DNA of 64,000 nucleotides, taken from Poa pratensis (Eukaryota > Streptophyta > Magnoliopsida > Poales > Poaceae). Positions 33,250 through 42,750 of the stretch are shown in pieces. The stretch's first letter is position 1; each line of letters starts with the position of its first letter. The notes under the pieces are model-generated. The model ran no database searches, had not been told where the DNA came from, and was given only the letters and a program-made list of their open reading frames with translations. A program made the position numbers and the translations under genes. Location: contig CAMZMU010000013.1 of the NCBI GenBank assembly GCA_947311845.1, positions 2,199,351-2,263,350 of the forward strand. The letters are read 5' to 3'.

Positions 33250-35015
33250 CGCTGTTGAGAGATTTCTGAGAACATTTGGACATGCCGAGGCTACGGTTTG
33301 GGACGAGTTACGGAGATCGCTCCGTAGGTGTTGCCAGGGGCATGATCTCGTGTCATGGCCCCCGACGCCGTCCGGGACCTTCTCCGTAAAGTCGGTCTAT
33401 CGGATCTGCTCCCTTGTGGAAGGCCCCTCTTCCCGCCTAAAAATTAAGATCTCTGCGTGGCAACTTTTTCGGAACTCGCTTATGTCCCTTGGGTGGGATT
33501 CCCGAGACGGGAACCCACATCCTGTTCTCCTATCCCGCGGCCAGGTTTCTATGGAATTTCGTCCATGAGGCTCTAGGGCCTGCTTGGTAGGCCCTAGACC
33601 TTACCAAACGCAGACGCAGCCTCGCCACCTCACGAGAGAACTTCATCGCGGTGAGACAGATCAAGCACGTACGTGCTCTCAAGCAACTAGCAATGGCACA
33701 CCATGCGTCGACGACGACTGCCCTGAAGCGAGTTCCTGAAGACCCAGGCGAACCGGACCGGAGAGAGGCGACGCCTATTCTGGTTGGTGTTCGCCGAGTT
33801 GACGTATATCTCTGGACTATTCGGAATAAAATGGTGACCGAGCGGGTGTTTCTTCGGCGTGCTTCTGACTCAATGTTCAAATTTCTGACTTTCTTGCAGC
33901 AGTGACACCGCTATGTAGGCAGCAAGCAGGGACGGATTCAAGGGGGGACGAGCGGGGGCGACGCCCCCCCCTAACGATCTGCTTTTTGCTTGATAGCGAT
34001 TAGTTAGATCGCTCTATTTACAACATGCGTGAGAGATTTTGGACCCCCCCCCCCCCCCCCCCCCCCCCCCCCGAGTGTTGAAGCCCAATATGCTAACTCT
34101 CTGAAGCCCATGGACAAAAGACCAAATATGAAAAGAAGCCCAGCTTGGCAAGAGCCCACCAGTGGAGCATGAGAGGTCATTTTTTCTACTAGCCTCGAGC
34201 GGAAGGTTTGCTGCCGCCGAGTCGATACCTAGGGCAGTTTTACGGCGCTGCAGCCTCTCTCCTACTCCGTAGGTCCGATCGAGATTACCAGCTGCACGAG
34301 CGAAGGTTTGTCCTTCATCCCCCGATTTGTGATTCAGGTTTATGTCAACCTTGCTTTTTTTCCCCATCTAGATTGAATCAGTTGCTTCCGATGTGCTAGA
34401 TTGTAGGATTTGGGATTGTAGTATAGTCAATGAGGAGGAGGATAGGCAATTTGAGGGTCGTCGTGCTGTAGATAAGGTGCGTTCTTGCTTATTTCATCCT
34501 CAAAACTACTACTGCATTGCAAATGCACAATAGTTTGCAGATCATCAGATCTAGTTTCTTCTCGTGTGCAGTGCTTTTCCATTTTCATAAGTTAGTAGCA
34601 GCTTCGTGATTGTTTCCGCTTTAAATTTCGACAGAAGCCTTTCAAAGATTTTTTTTTGACTCAACTTAAGTACAAATTGTCCACATTTTTGGCAGCTACG
34701 AACTTCGCCCCCCTATGTCGGAATCCTGGCTCCGTCCCTGGCAGCAAGACGTGGGGCGTCTAGATGGCATGCTTGACAGTCTTCTGGGGACCGCACGTCG
34801 CCTATCCTCCTCGCCTTCTAGCCGTTGAGCGCCAAGCAGCCTCGGCTTTTGCTATTTCTCCCCCACCCTACCCTTGCTCCCCTCTCTTTTTTAGCTATCT
34901 TCCTGTTGTTGGCCTTACTTGTGCTGCTGCCCCAACGGATTTCCGGTTTTCTTTTTGTACTTAGCACTTGTATGGACTTTCTTGACATGTTGTTTTATTT
35001 ATAAAGCGGGGCGGT
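33250..35015 (+). pseudogene. LINE 3' relic, split by a hAT insertion
   Basis: Left part 33340-33905: 'SWPPTPSGTFSVKSVYRIC' and, after frameshifts, 'LWTIRNKMVTERVFLRRA' followed by 'FKFLTFLQQ', the order seen at the C-terminus of plant LINE ORF2. Right part 34749-35015: continuation in LINE-like sequence, with a T-rich 3' tail ending 'TTTATTTATAAAGCGGGGC', a common end of cereal LINEs. The hAT element and its duplication separate the two parts. The LINE is 5'-truncated and has several stops. Confidence 0.6.
33927..34740. mobile_element. Non-autonomous hAT element (814 bp)
   Basis: The ends are inverted: CAGGGACGGATTC at the left and, read from the right, CAGGGACGGAGCC. A perfect 8-bp duplication GCAGCAAG flanks it (33919-33926 and 34741-34748), the size made by hAT transposases. 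No transposase frame is present. It contains a run of 29 C residues at 34044-34072. It inserted into a LINE relic, so it is younger than that relic. Confidence 0.9.
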
Positions 35016-35435
35016 TACGAGAGATTTCTAAGAATCTGCATTCATGAGTCAAGTGCTCCCAGGACGATTTCGCGAAAAAACCAGAGAATAATACAACGAC
35101 ATTATTGGGAGAATAGGTTTGCGTTGTGACCATCAAATATCCATGTAAAGTTGAATCAGGTCTACTAATGGTGAAATCGTCAAAGGCAAACCTCCTTGAT
35201 TCGATAAATTGGGAGAAGAACCACTGCCAGGAAAAATGGAATACATAATAAACAATAATAAAACAAGAGTAAATTCCACTTTTTACCTCATAGTTGTGTA
35301 TTTGTGACACCTAACACATTATTTAGTGAAACAAAATCAGAAATACAACATATATATTTGAACAAGGTTTTACCCGATTTTGGCATTTTACATATTTCTT
35401 TCGAATAGTCCAACATCCTTCAAAGTTTCAGCCCA
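35016..35435. other. AT-rich intergenic, nothing recognised
   Basis: No convincing open frame or repeat. Confidence 0.5.
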
Positions 35436-35818
35436 GGGCTACATGTAGCCGGTTTTTTTTATTTTTTTCGAACTAATATTTTAAAGTTTCAGAATTTTCC
35501 AAGAAAATTCATAGAGGTTAACAATGACATACTCTAACATGCTGCAAAGTTTCAGCGTGAAGTATTATGTATTCCGCCCTACACGAAAATAACAAATTCT
35601 AACAAATCTGGAAAATTTCGAAATCTACAATGTTCACCACCTCAGATTTAGAAATTTGTCATTTTTACATAGCCAAAAATACAAACTATTTCGCACTTAT
35701 ATTTTGCACAATGATGGAAGTAATCATTATGTACATCTAGGATTCTTTTAAGATTTTTTTGGAACTTTGAAATGTTCTTTTGACTTTTTTCAAAAAAACG
35801 AGCTACATGTAGCTCATC
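35436..35818. mobile_element. Fold-back element with CTACATGTAG ends
   Basis: The left end reads GGGCTACATGTAGCC followed by a T-rich run. The complement from the right end reads GAGCTACATGTAGCTC followed by GTTTTTTTGAAAAAA. The clear inverted similarity is about 35 bp, with weaker similarity further in. No coding capacity and no certain target duplication. Confidence 0.45.
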
Positions 35819-35846
35819 CTACAAAACACCTTTCTCAACATCTTAG

Positions 35847-36210
35847 AACTATGTGGTGCGTCAAAATATTTAAACATCCAAGGCACCATCGACGATAATG
35901 TTCAGTCTTCTCTTCACCATTTAATTTGTCGTCGTTATCCAGATATTTTTTAGTCTCAATCATCACCTCACACCTTTCCCAACAAAAATGAATCAGAAAA
36001 TCGAGTGGGGCCCAGCTTATGGCGTTCTAGAAAAATAAGCATTGGAGACATCCTAACTATGGGGTGCGTAAAAATATATAAACATCCAAGGGCGTCATCG
36101 ACGATAACGTTCTGTCTTCTCTTCACCATTTAATTTTTCATCATTATCCAGATATTTTTTAGTCTCGATCATCACCTCACACCTTCACAACAAAATGAAT
36201 CAGAAAATTA
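35847..36210. repeat. Direct duplication, about 155-bp units spaced 208 bp
   Basis: 35847-36002 and 36055-36210 share 'GGTGCGT.AAAATAT.TAAACATCCAAGG', 'TTCTCTTCACCATTTAATTT' and 'CAGATATTTTTTAGTCTC' in the same order, with scattered differences. Between them lies a short unrelated piece. Confidence 0.75.
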
Positions 36211-36459
36211 CGATCGAAGTTTCTAAAATGGATAATCTAGATGAATTTTCACTAGATGGGATAATTATTGTCACAAATGCATAACTACAGGATAAAAGGT
36301 GGAATTTACTCATAAAACAAAAATCCCTATTTGTGTACTCAAGTTTCACTAAGCACAACCTCATCGCCTCATTCGTTTTGCATCAAGCAGTTTGACTGCA
36401 CCCTTGGAGGCCTGAAGGCGTTTCTAGTGATATGGAATTGTCTCAACTCGTCTAAAAAA

Positions 36460-36766
36460 GAGAACTTGCCCGTGGCAAGATGGTTAGGAGGGTGGGTGTA
36501 CCCCCAGCCCACCAGAGTTCAAACCCCAGGTTTGACGCTGGTGTTTCTCATTTAGGCGGAATATTCTTCAGTGGGAGGCGACGTTCCCGTCGACAGCGAG
36601 GCGCCCGTGGTGACTTCGTCAATCTCAAGACCCAACCGCCGGCTCAGTCTCTCGGAGGTGCTCATAGGGGTAGGGTGTGCGTGTGTGCGTTCATAGGGGT
36701 GAGTGTATGCGCGTGTATGTGAGCGTCTGCGTTGTACTGTGTTTCGCAAAAAAAAAAAAAAAAAAA
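36460..36766 (+). mobile_element. tRNA-derived SINE with poly(A) tail
   Basis: The 15-bp target duplication AACTCGTCTAAAAAA occurs at 36445-36459 and again at 36767-36781, after an A-rich tail. The 5' part has Pol III box A-like TGGCAAGATGGTTAG and box B-like AGTTCAAACCCC at tRNA-like spacing. The 3' part is GTGTGCGT-rich, as in grass SINEs. It needs a LINE reverse transcriptase for movement. Confidence 0.85.
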
Positions 36767-37540
36767 AACTCGTCTAAAAAAAAAAAAACTCGTCTTCACC
36801 AACCACAACAACGCCTTTCGCAAAAACAAAAACCACAAGAACGCCCCCGTCCAACCCAAATCCGGTAGGACAAAATAAATCCGGTAGCTAGGCTCTGCCG
36901 CCTCTGTTCTTCTTCTCTCCAGCGGCTGCGGCAACGGCCACCAACAATCCAGGCCTGCTCGTACTTGATTGATTTCTTCTTCTCGAGGTAATGAAACCTA
37001 GCCCCCATTGGGTCAGTTATTCCAGGAGTTCGTTTTTGTTCTAGGCGATTCTAGGAGTTATTGGTCAGCGATTTGTTTGCTGTGCATATCCAATCGATGG
37101 TCCGCTCATCAGTAGTGGTTCGATTGGCTCTACTTGAGTGGACCCGTAGGACTTGGTCTCTGAAACTACTTGTTCTTGAGGCAGATTGAAAAATTAGGTA
37201 TTAAAATGTTGGATTGTGAATATATAATGTCAGGTTGTGGATCCATGGACGCTTCAAAATGGAGACTTCATTTCCGCTCACCTGGACACGAGTTGGAGAA
37301 ATAGCATTATGGACTTTCTCTCGCCTTCTCTCATTCTAGCTAGTAGCTACATAGATATGTACTTGAGATCTCTATGTACTTTAGCAAACTCGAGTTCGTC
37401 ACTTACAGCAGGATTGGAAGGGGAGACTGCATCTTGTTGCTTACTTTTGCGAGATAGCACCAATTTATGGCATGCTTTTCCTTTTGTTCTTTCAACTTAA
37501 CCTTCTGTTGTTTGTACAGCCCATTGCAGTGCCCACGTTG

Positions 37541-39130
37541 ATGGCGCCATCGATCTCAGCAAGACAGCCTCAACAAATTTCCATATTGCATAACAATGGT
37601 AAGTTTTGGGAATCATGCTCGGTTACTTGACCAATCCTGATTTTGTTTATGCGTGATAGAATTGCTAGAAATGTCAGGCTTTTGTAATTTCTTATTATGT
37701 GAACTGTTACGTGAAAATAAAAGGACTTGCTCGTTGGAAAAATAAAAATAAAAGGGATATGAAGACCCCATTTGCACATTATATCTAGGATAATCAATGG
37801 TGTATCCATGTAGGGTTGAAAGGCATACATATTATGTTGTCAGATTTAATGTTGTGTGCCAGCCTACCAGGTGGTCTTGATTAAAAAAATCTTGGGCAGC
37901 ACTCTGATCATTGGTTATTTTGTTCCATATAGATGTATTACTGTAGTATCTAACAACCTAAGAATGACATGTTGTCTCGCTGCTTATGCTAGTGATTACT
38001 GATTAGACTTGGTTTCTTAATCAGCAGATACAAGATTTCCTCCAGTTAAAACATCTTGCTTGGTGATGAAGAGTGCTCATGGATCAAACACCATTATATC
38101 TTCAATACCAAGTCATGAAGGTGCTAAAGTTATCCAGCCTGTTGTCAAAATGTGTGGCATCACATCAGCTAAAGATGCAGAAATCGCCGTGGAAGCAGGA
38201 GCCAAACTTATTGGCATGATACTCTGGCCTAACTCTAAACGCTCTGTCGCGTTATCAGAAGCAAAAGAAATATCAAGAGTAGCGCAATCTTATGGGGCTG
38301 AATCAGTTGGTGTTTTTGTGGATGATGACGAAGAGACAATATTAAGAGTGTCTGATTCATGTGACCTTGATTTAGTCCAGGTTAGAATTACCTACGTAGT
38401 TTTCTGTGTCATGTTATGTTCTGAATTATGTTTGCGGCAGTGCAGTGTTTACATGGAATTTCCGATATGCAGCTCCATGGAGATGAATCACGTTCACTGC
38501 TTCATGTCCTTTCAAAGAATAAACAAATCATTTATGTCCTAAATGCTGATGATGATGGAAAACTTATTAATGCTCCTCCCCATGAAGAATATGTGCTTGA
38601 CTGGTTATTAGTGGACAGTGCGAAGGGCGGAAGGTTAGATTTTATTCCTATTGCTTTTCAGTGAGTAAAGCTTGTTTCTGCTTGTTCCGTGTTAATAAGA
38701 ATAGATAAAGGTCAGTTATCCGTCAAGTGTTTTATATACCACGTCAGACATTAGTGCTTTGTAATACTATTGTTATTGAAGGTTTTCTTTTAGTAGTAGT
38801 ATATGCTAACTTACTTATGTGCTGCTCTTCCCAAGATGGCCATGGAAAAACTATCTGCTTCTAAAAGTACATAACAAACACTCAGCCTTCCTTGTTTGCA
38901 GTGGCAAGGGATTCAACTGGCAGAAATTTCAGATGCCATCTGTAAGAAGCAAGAATGGATGGCTATTGGCTGGAGGCCTTCATGCTGATAATGTTTGTGA
39001 AGCAGTGTCTGTTCTGAAGCCAGATGGAGTCGATGTTAGCAGTGGCATATGTGCTGCTGATGGAATTCGAAAAGACCCCGAGAGGATTTCTTCTTTCATG
39101 AGCAACGTGAAATCCCTGAGCGGATTGTAA
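37541..39130 (+). CDS. PAI: Phosphoribosylanthranilate isomerase (EC 5.3.1.24), plastid
   Basis: Four coding exons join in phase: 37541-37598, 38025-38380, 38473-38633, 38902-39130, giving 267 residues. The enzyme converts N-(5-phosphoribosyl)anthranilate to its 1-(2-carboxyphenylamino)-deoxyribulose form, the third step from chorismate to tryptophan. Residues 1 to about 55 look like a plastid transit peptide (Ser-rich, few acids). The barrel follows with 'KMCGIT', whose Cys63 is the expected general base, 'LHGDE' at 139, and 'LLVDS', whose Asp186 is the expected general acid, before the phosphate-binding 'GGSGKGFNW' and 'LAGGL'. The exon 2 acceptor is CAGCAG (38022-38027), allowing two forms that differ by one Ala. 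A 5' leader intron (about 36989 to 37518) is likely. All catalytic parts are intact. Confidence 0.93.
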
Positions 39131-40567
39131 AAATATCTGTGCGTGTGCAGCGTAATTTCGTCCAGTCTGCTCACCATGTGGATATCGAAGCAAATTCGTT
39201 TCAAAGCTAGTCGTTTTGGTTTTCCATGGTAGTGATAAATAACGTTGAGTTTAAAGGCGAAATAGTGACGAAATATCTGAAGACTGATTTTTCTATGTCA
39301 GCATTGTATTGTAATAACTGTAATATCCTCATGTATCACCTGTCAGAGTAAAATAAACGATGCAGATGTTTCCGGAGTTGAACAGATTGCAGAGTTGTTA
39401 CATTGTACACATTCATTTGTCTGGCCGAGCATATCGATCTTTCACCGACCAGGTTCATTTAAGCGATGACTTCCTTAGGCACACGGCAACGGTGCGCCTA
39501 CCTGGCGTGCGTGTCGCCGACGTTAATGCATGCCACCTACCTCCGCAGGCCGGTTTTACATGCAAAGTGCGCACTAGCCCCGTCACCATACTTCGCTTCC
39601 TCGACGTTTTCTTCCTCCTCGCCACACACCGCAGCCTCGCCCTCCTCGGCCTCCCCGCCAAGGCGCACAACCATGGAGTTGGTGGCATCGAAAATGGAGG
39701 ATATAGGAGCAGCCTCAGCGACGGTGTTCGCTTAGCACAGCTTGCTCGTGCGGCGGGCATACGTCTCCCTAGCGAGTGGGGCATCAGGCGGGCTACTTGG
39801 ACGCCCGCCGCTCCCCCAATCAGGCGCTGATCTGCTAGCGATGACGGGAGCTCACGCCGAAGAAGCAAGCATACCCCTCCTTTAGCGCCCAAGGCGAGTT
39901 TCTGGTTGGCGCTCTTTTGGCATTAGCGCGACTAGACCATCGTGTGCTTCGTCGAGCTTCCTCCATCTGACCGGCATGGTGGAGGAACCGGCGCTAGATT
40001 TAGAATTAGGTTTAGTTTAGTTTAAATTTCTCAAAACTTATAAAATATCCTAACATTGAATAAAATATAGCCGGTTTATTTGGTAGCCCAACTTGAAAAT
40101 ATTTTGCAAAAATTGCTCAATACGCCGACAACGTGTGACTGCGCTCGTAATAGCGGTCATCCGGTAAAGTTGCTACATCGGCTATTGAGAGCCCCGTTGG
40201 AGATGCTTTTAGTGATTATTTCTTGTTGTCCGTCGTAATTTTTGGCACAACGTCGGTCGTATTTTCGAATTCACGATCACGATCACCAGAACCCACAACG
40301 GAACGGAGTCTACTGTGCCCAGCAAAGCAATACGAGGACGCGTGGTTCCTTGACAGCCAATTTCCAAATCTGAACCGAGTTCAACTTGAATTCGCTGGCG
40401 CGTCAATCTTGCCGCCTTTTCTGCCCTAAACTTGCCCGCCACTCTCTCTTCCCCCCCCCCCCCCCCCCCCACCCGCACCTTCTTCCTGCTCCTCTCAATC
40501 CCAATCCCCCGATCGATTTCCACGATCTTGTCTCGCGTGCCCTGATCTTGTGCGCGTGACGCCGGCC
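39131..40567. other. PAI 3' region, then GC-rich unassigned sequence
   Basis: To about 39355 this is probably the PAI 3' untranslated region. From 39460 to 39970 the sequence is GC-rich, with overlapping frames on both strands (157 and 145 codons) and no known domain; it could be a gene fragment in a transposon. The text GTTGGAGATGCT near 40196 resembles the ends of some plant DNA transposons, but I found no partner end. 40451-40470 is a run of 20 C residues in the leader of the next gene. Confidence 0.45.
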
Positions 40568-41152
40568 ATGGGTGCCACGGTCCATCCCCGTTCCCTGACC
40601 TCGCGCGGATCCGCCGCAGCCGTCGTCCGTGCCTGCGCGTCCACCAGCAACATCCGCATCAACCCAGCCTGCGTAGCCAAGCCCACCGCCGCCGTCGCCA
40701 AGAAACCGAAGCGCCCTGGATCCTTCCACGACGGGGATCCTCCGGCGAAGCGCGCGCGCGGTGCTTGCGGCGCGGTCGACCCCGATGCCGTCACCAAGAC
40801 CAAGACACGCCCGCATTCCAGCAGTGACGAGGACCGGTGCCCCCTGGGATCGCTGCGGAACGGCGTCGAAGCAAGCTGCGTTGCCAAGAACCAGGCCTGC
40901 TCCTCGCCGGTCCGTCTTCCCGAGCTCGCGGAGGCGCCCCCGAAGCCCCCGGCCTCCACCATGCGCGAGCTCCTCGAGAGGGCCCGTCTTGCGAAGGCTC
41001 GCGCTGATGCCCCTGCCGCAGCTGATGCGGAGGCCGTCCGCCGGCGCGAGATCGAGCGGCGGAGGGCCGAGGCTCGCCGGGAGAGGGAGCAGATGGTGCC
41101 GACGGTGGAGTTCAATGACCCTTTCATTGATTTCATGGATTTTTTCAAGTGA
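40568..41152 (+). CDS. Unrecognised basic, coiled-coil protein (194 aa), possibly nuclear
   Basis: The first ATG (GCCATGG, 40568) has a good context; upstream the frame is open only to a GTG. The N-terminal half is Ser/Ala/Lys-rich with short basic clusters (AKKPKRP, PAKRARG) that could act as nuclear localisation signals. Residues of about 130-178 form a strongly charged helix (RRREIERRRAEARRERE), followed by an acidic-hydrophobic end 'PTVEFNDPFIDFMDFFK'. The charged helix and end loosely recall the C-termini of plant GTE bromodomain proteins, but there is no bromodomain, so I do not assign a function. Single-exon with GC-rich codon use as in real grass genes. Minus-strand frames over the same stretch look like shadows. 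Confidence 0.55.
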   Translation: MGATVHPRSLTSRGSAAAVVRACASTSNIRINPACVAKPTAAVAKKPKRPGSFHDGDPPAKRARGACGAVDPDAVTKTKTRPHSSSDEDRCPLGSLRNGVEASCVAKNQACSSPVRLPELAEAPPKPPASTMRELLERARLAKARADAPAAADAEAVRRREIERRRAEARREREQMVPTVEFNDPFIDFMDFFK

Positions 41153-42750
41153 AGATCGGGATGCATCTCGCGGCAGAGGACAGAACAACGAGAGGATCGA
41201 TCCCGTGCAAGAGCTGATCAAGTTAATCAAAGCTTGATTAATTACTCTGAGCAAACAGATGTCTTATGTCTATGTAGTGTTGATACGGAGTACTTGATAG
41301 CTGATACGAGGTACTCCTACTAGATATTATTAGGTTACATTCTTAATTACATTATTAGTTGACTGAATCGCCTGCAGTTTTTTTTGTTAGTGCGGAGCGA
41401 TTTCCTGAGCAATTGAGTTGAGAAACATTTGCTCTTGTTGTCGGGTGTTGCCCATATGCTCTTCTTGTTTTTGGTATTATTAGCTAAGCTAATCTTGTCC
41501 CATTTAATGAAAGATCTGCTCATGTCTTTCCCCTTTTTCTGAGTTAATTATGTTCATGTTACCAACAGCAGTCCAGGCAGTCAACATTGTATCCATACAT
41601 GCTGCAGTTTTTGTTTTTTACTGGAATGTCAAAACTTGAAAGTTCCCTGACCCAGAGTGAAAATGATCAATAATTAAATCTAATCAATTCCAAAAGAAGA
41701 TAATGAAAGTGGTCTAATATTGAATGCAAGTTGGAGCCAAACCTACATATCTAGTTGTTCTGCCAGGAGAACAAAGAAAACTACCTTTTTTTAACATGAC
41801 AAAGTAAATTAATTCATTCTAAAAAAAACAGCGTAAATAAACTACTAGTAATTGAGTAGAAGTTGTTTATACTGTCAAAGAAGAAAAAAGGGAATCATAA
41901 GAAAAGTTATCAATTAGTTAGAAGGCCGATTGCTATTAGGAAGAATACTGGGATACATAAGAAATTACCTGATAGGTCGGTTTTCTGACTTCTTTCAAGA
42001 TCATTCTAAAAAGGACATCTTTCGAGATGAGTAACCAATTCTTCCGTGTCAACAACAGGACAGGGGGTATTTTGCTTCCTCGATGACCCTGATTTGCTGG
42101 AACCTGTGGTAGCAAACATCAGCATCAGGATAACTTGGCGCCCAGACCTTTGAGGACATGAAGTACTAGTAGAGCTTGGTAGTTTAAACTCACGTGAGAT
42201 GTAATTCTAGCTTCTCTAGGTGGGTGCGTTTAGCTACACTAGCAAGTGTGCTTGTTAAAACTTTGATCTGCCTTCTACAAAAATATGGTACGCCACTGGA
42301 AACTCTAGGAAAAAATTCTTCCGCGTCAACAATCTTATTAAATTTACTTGCCATCTACTAGAAAACAGTGTGCTTTGACAGTGAATATCACATTAAGCAA
42401 ATAAAACGAGTGATGAAGTGAGTCTGGTATTGATACATCTTCAATTTGACCATATCCCACAACACACACGAGGATCTGAGCATTATCTCATCAGATAAAT
42501 TCAGTCTGATGATAAATATGTACTACATGATGGCCATTTCCCGCTTTCAAGTTTCAAGATCCCTCGGAAATTAATACGAACCTCAGCGGATTACAAAGTC
42601 AGTGTTACATTCATTAGGAAACCAAAATACAACTACATGAAGCCTTTCTCAACAATCTCTCGGGTTCAAGCAATAGCTGATCTCACTTAAACGACAACAG
42701 CATCGACTTCCTTCTGCGCATTTTGTTCGATAAATGTCCAAATAACAGAT
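41153..42750. other. Convergent intergenic region
   Basis: AT-rich; presumably holds the 3' ends of the two flanking genes, which converge. No further gene or repeat recognised. Confidence 0.5.

Noticed and set aside
36470..36530. tRNA gene suspected from box A/B-like sequence
   Set aside because: Boxes are imperfect, no cloverleaf can be drawn, and the A tail and target duplication show it is a SINE.
39455..39892. Overlapping open frames on both strands after PAI
   Set aside because: No domain, no splice or start support, and both strands are open because of high GC; treated as unassigned sequence.
40403..41254. Large minus-strand frames over the 40568-41152 gene
   Set aside because: They mirror a GC-rich plus-strand frame, with no splice or domain support; considered shadows.
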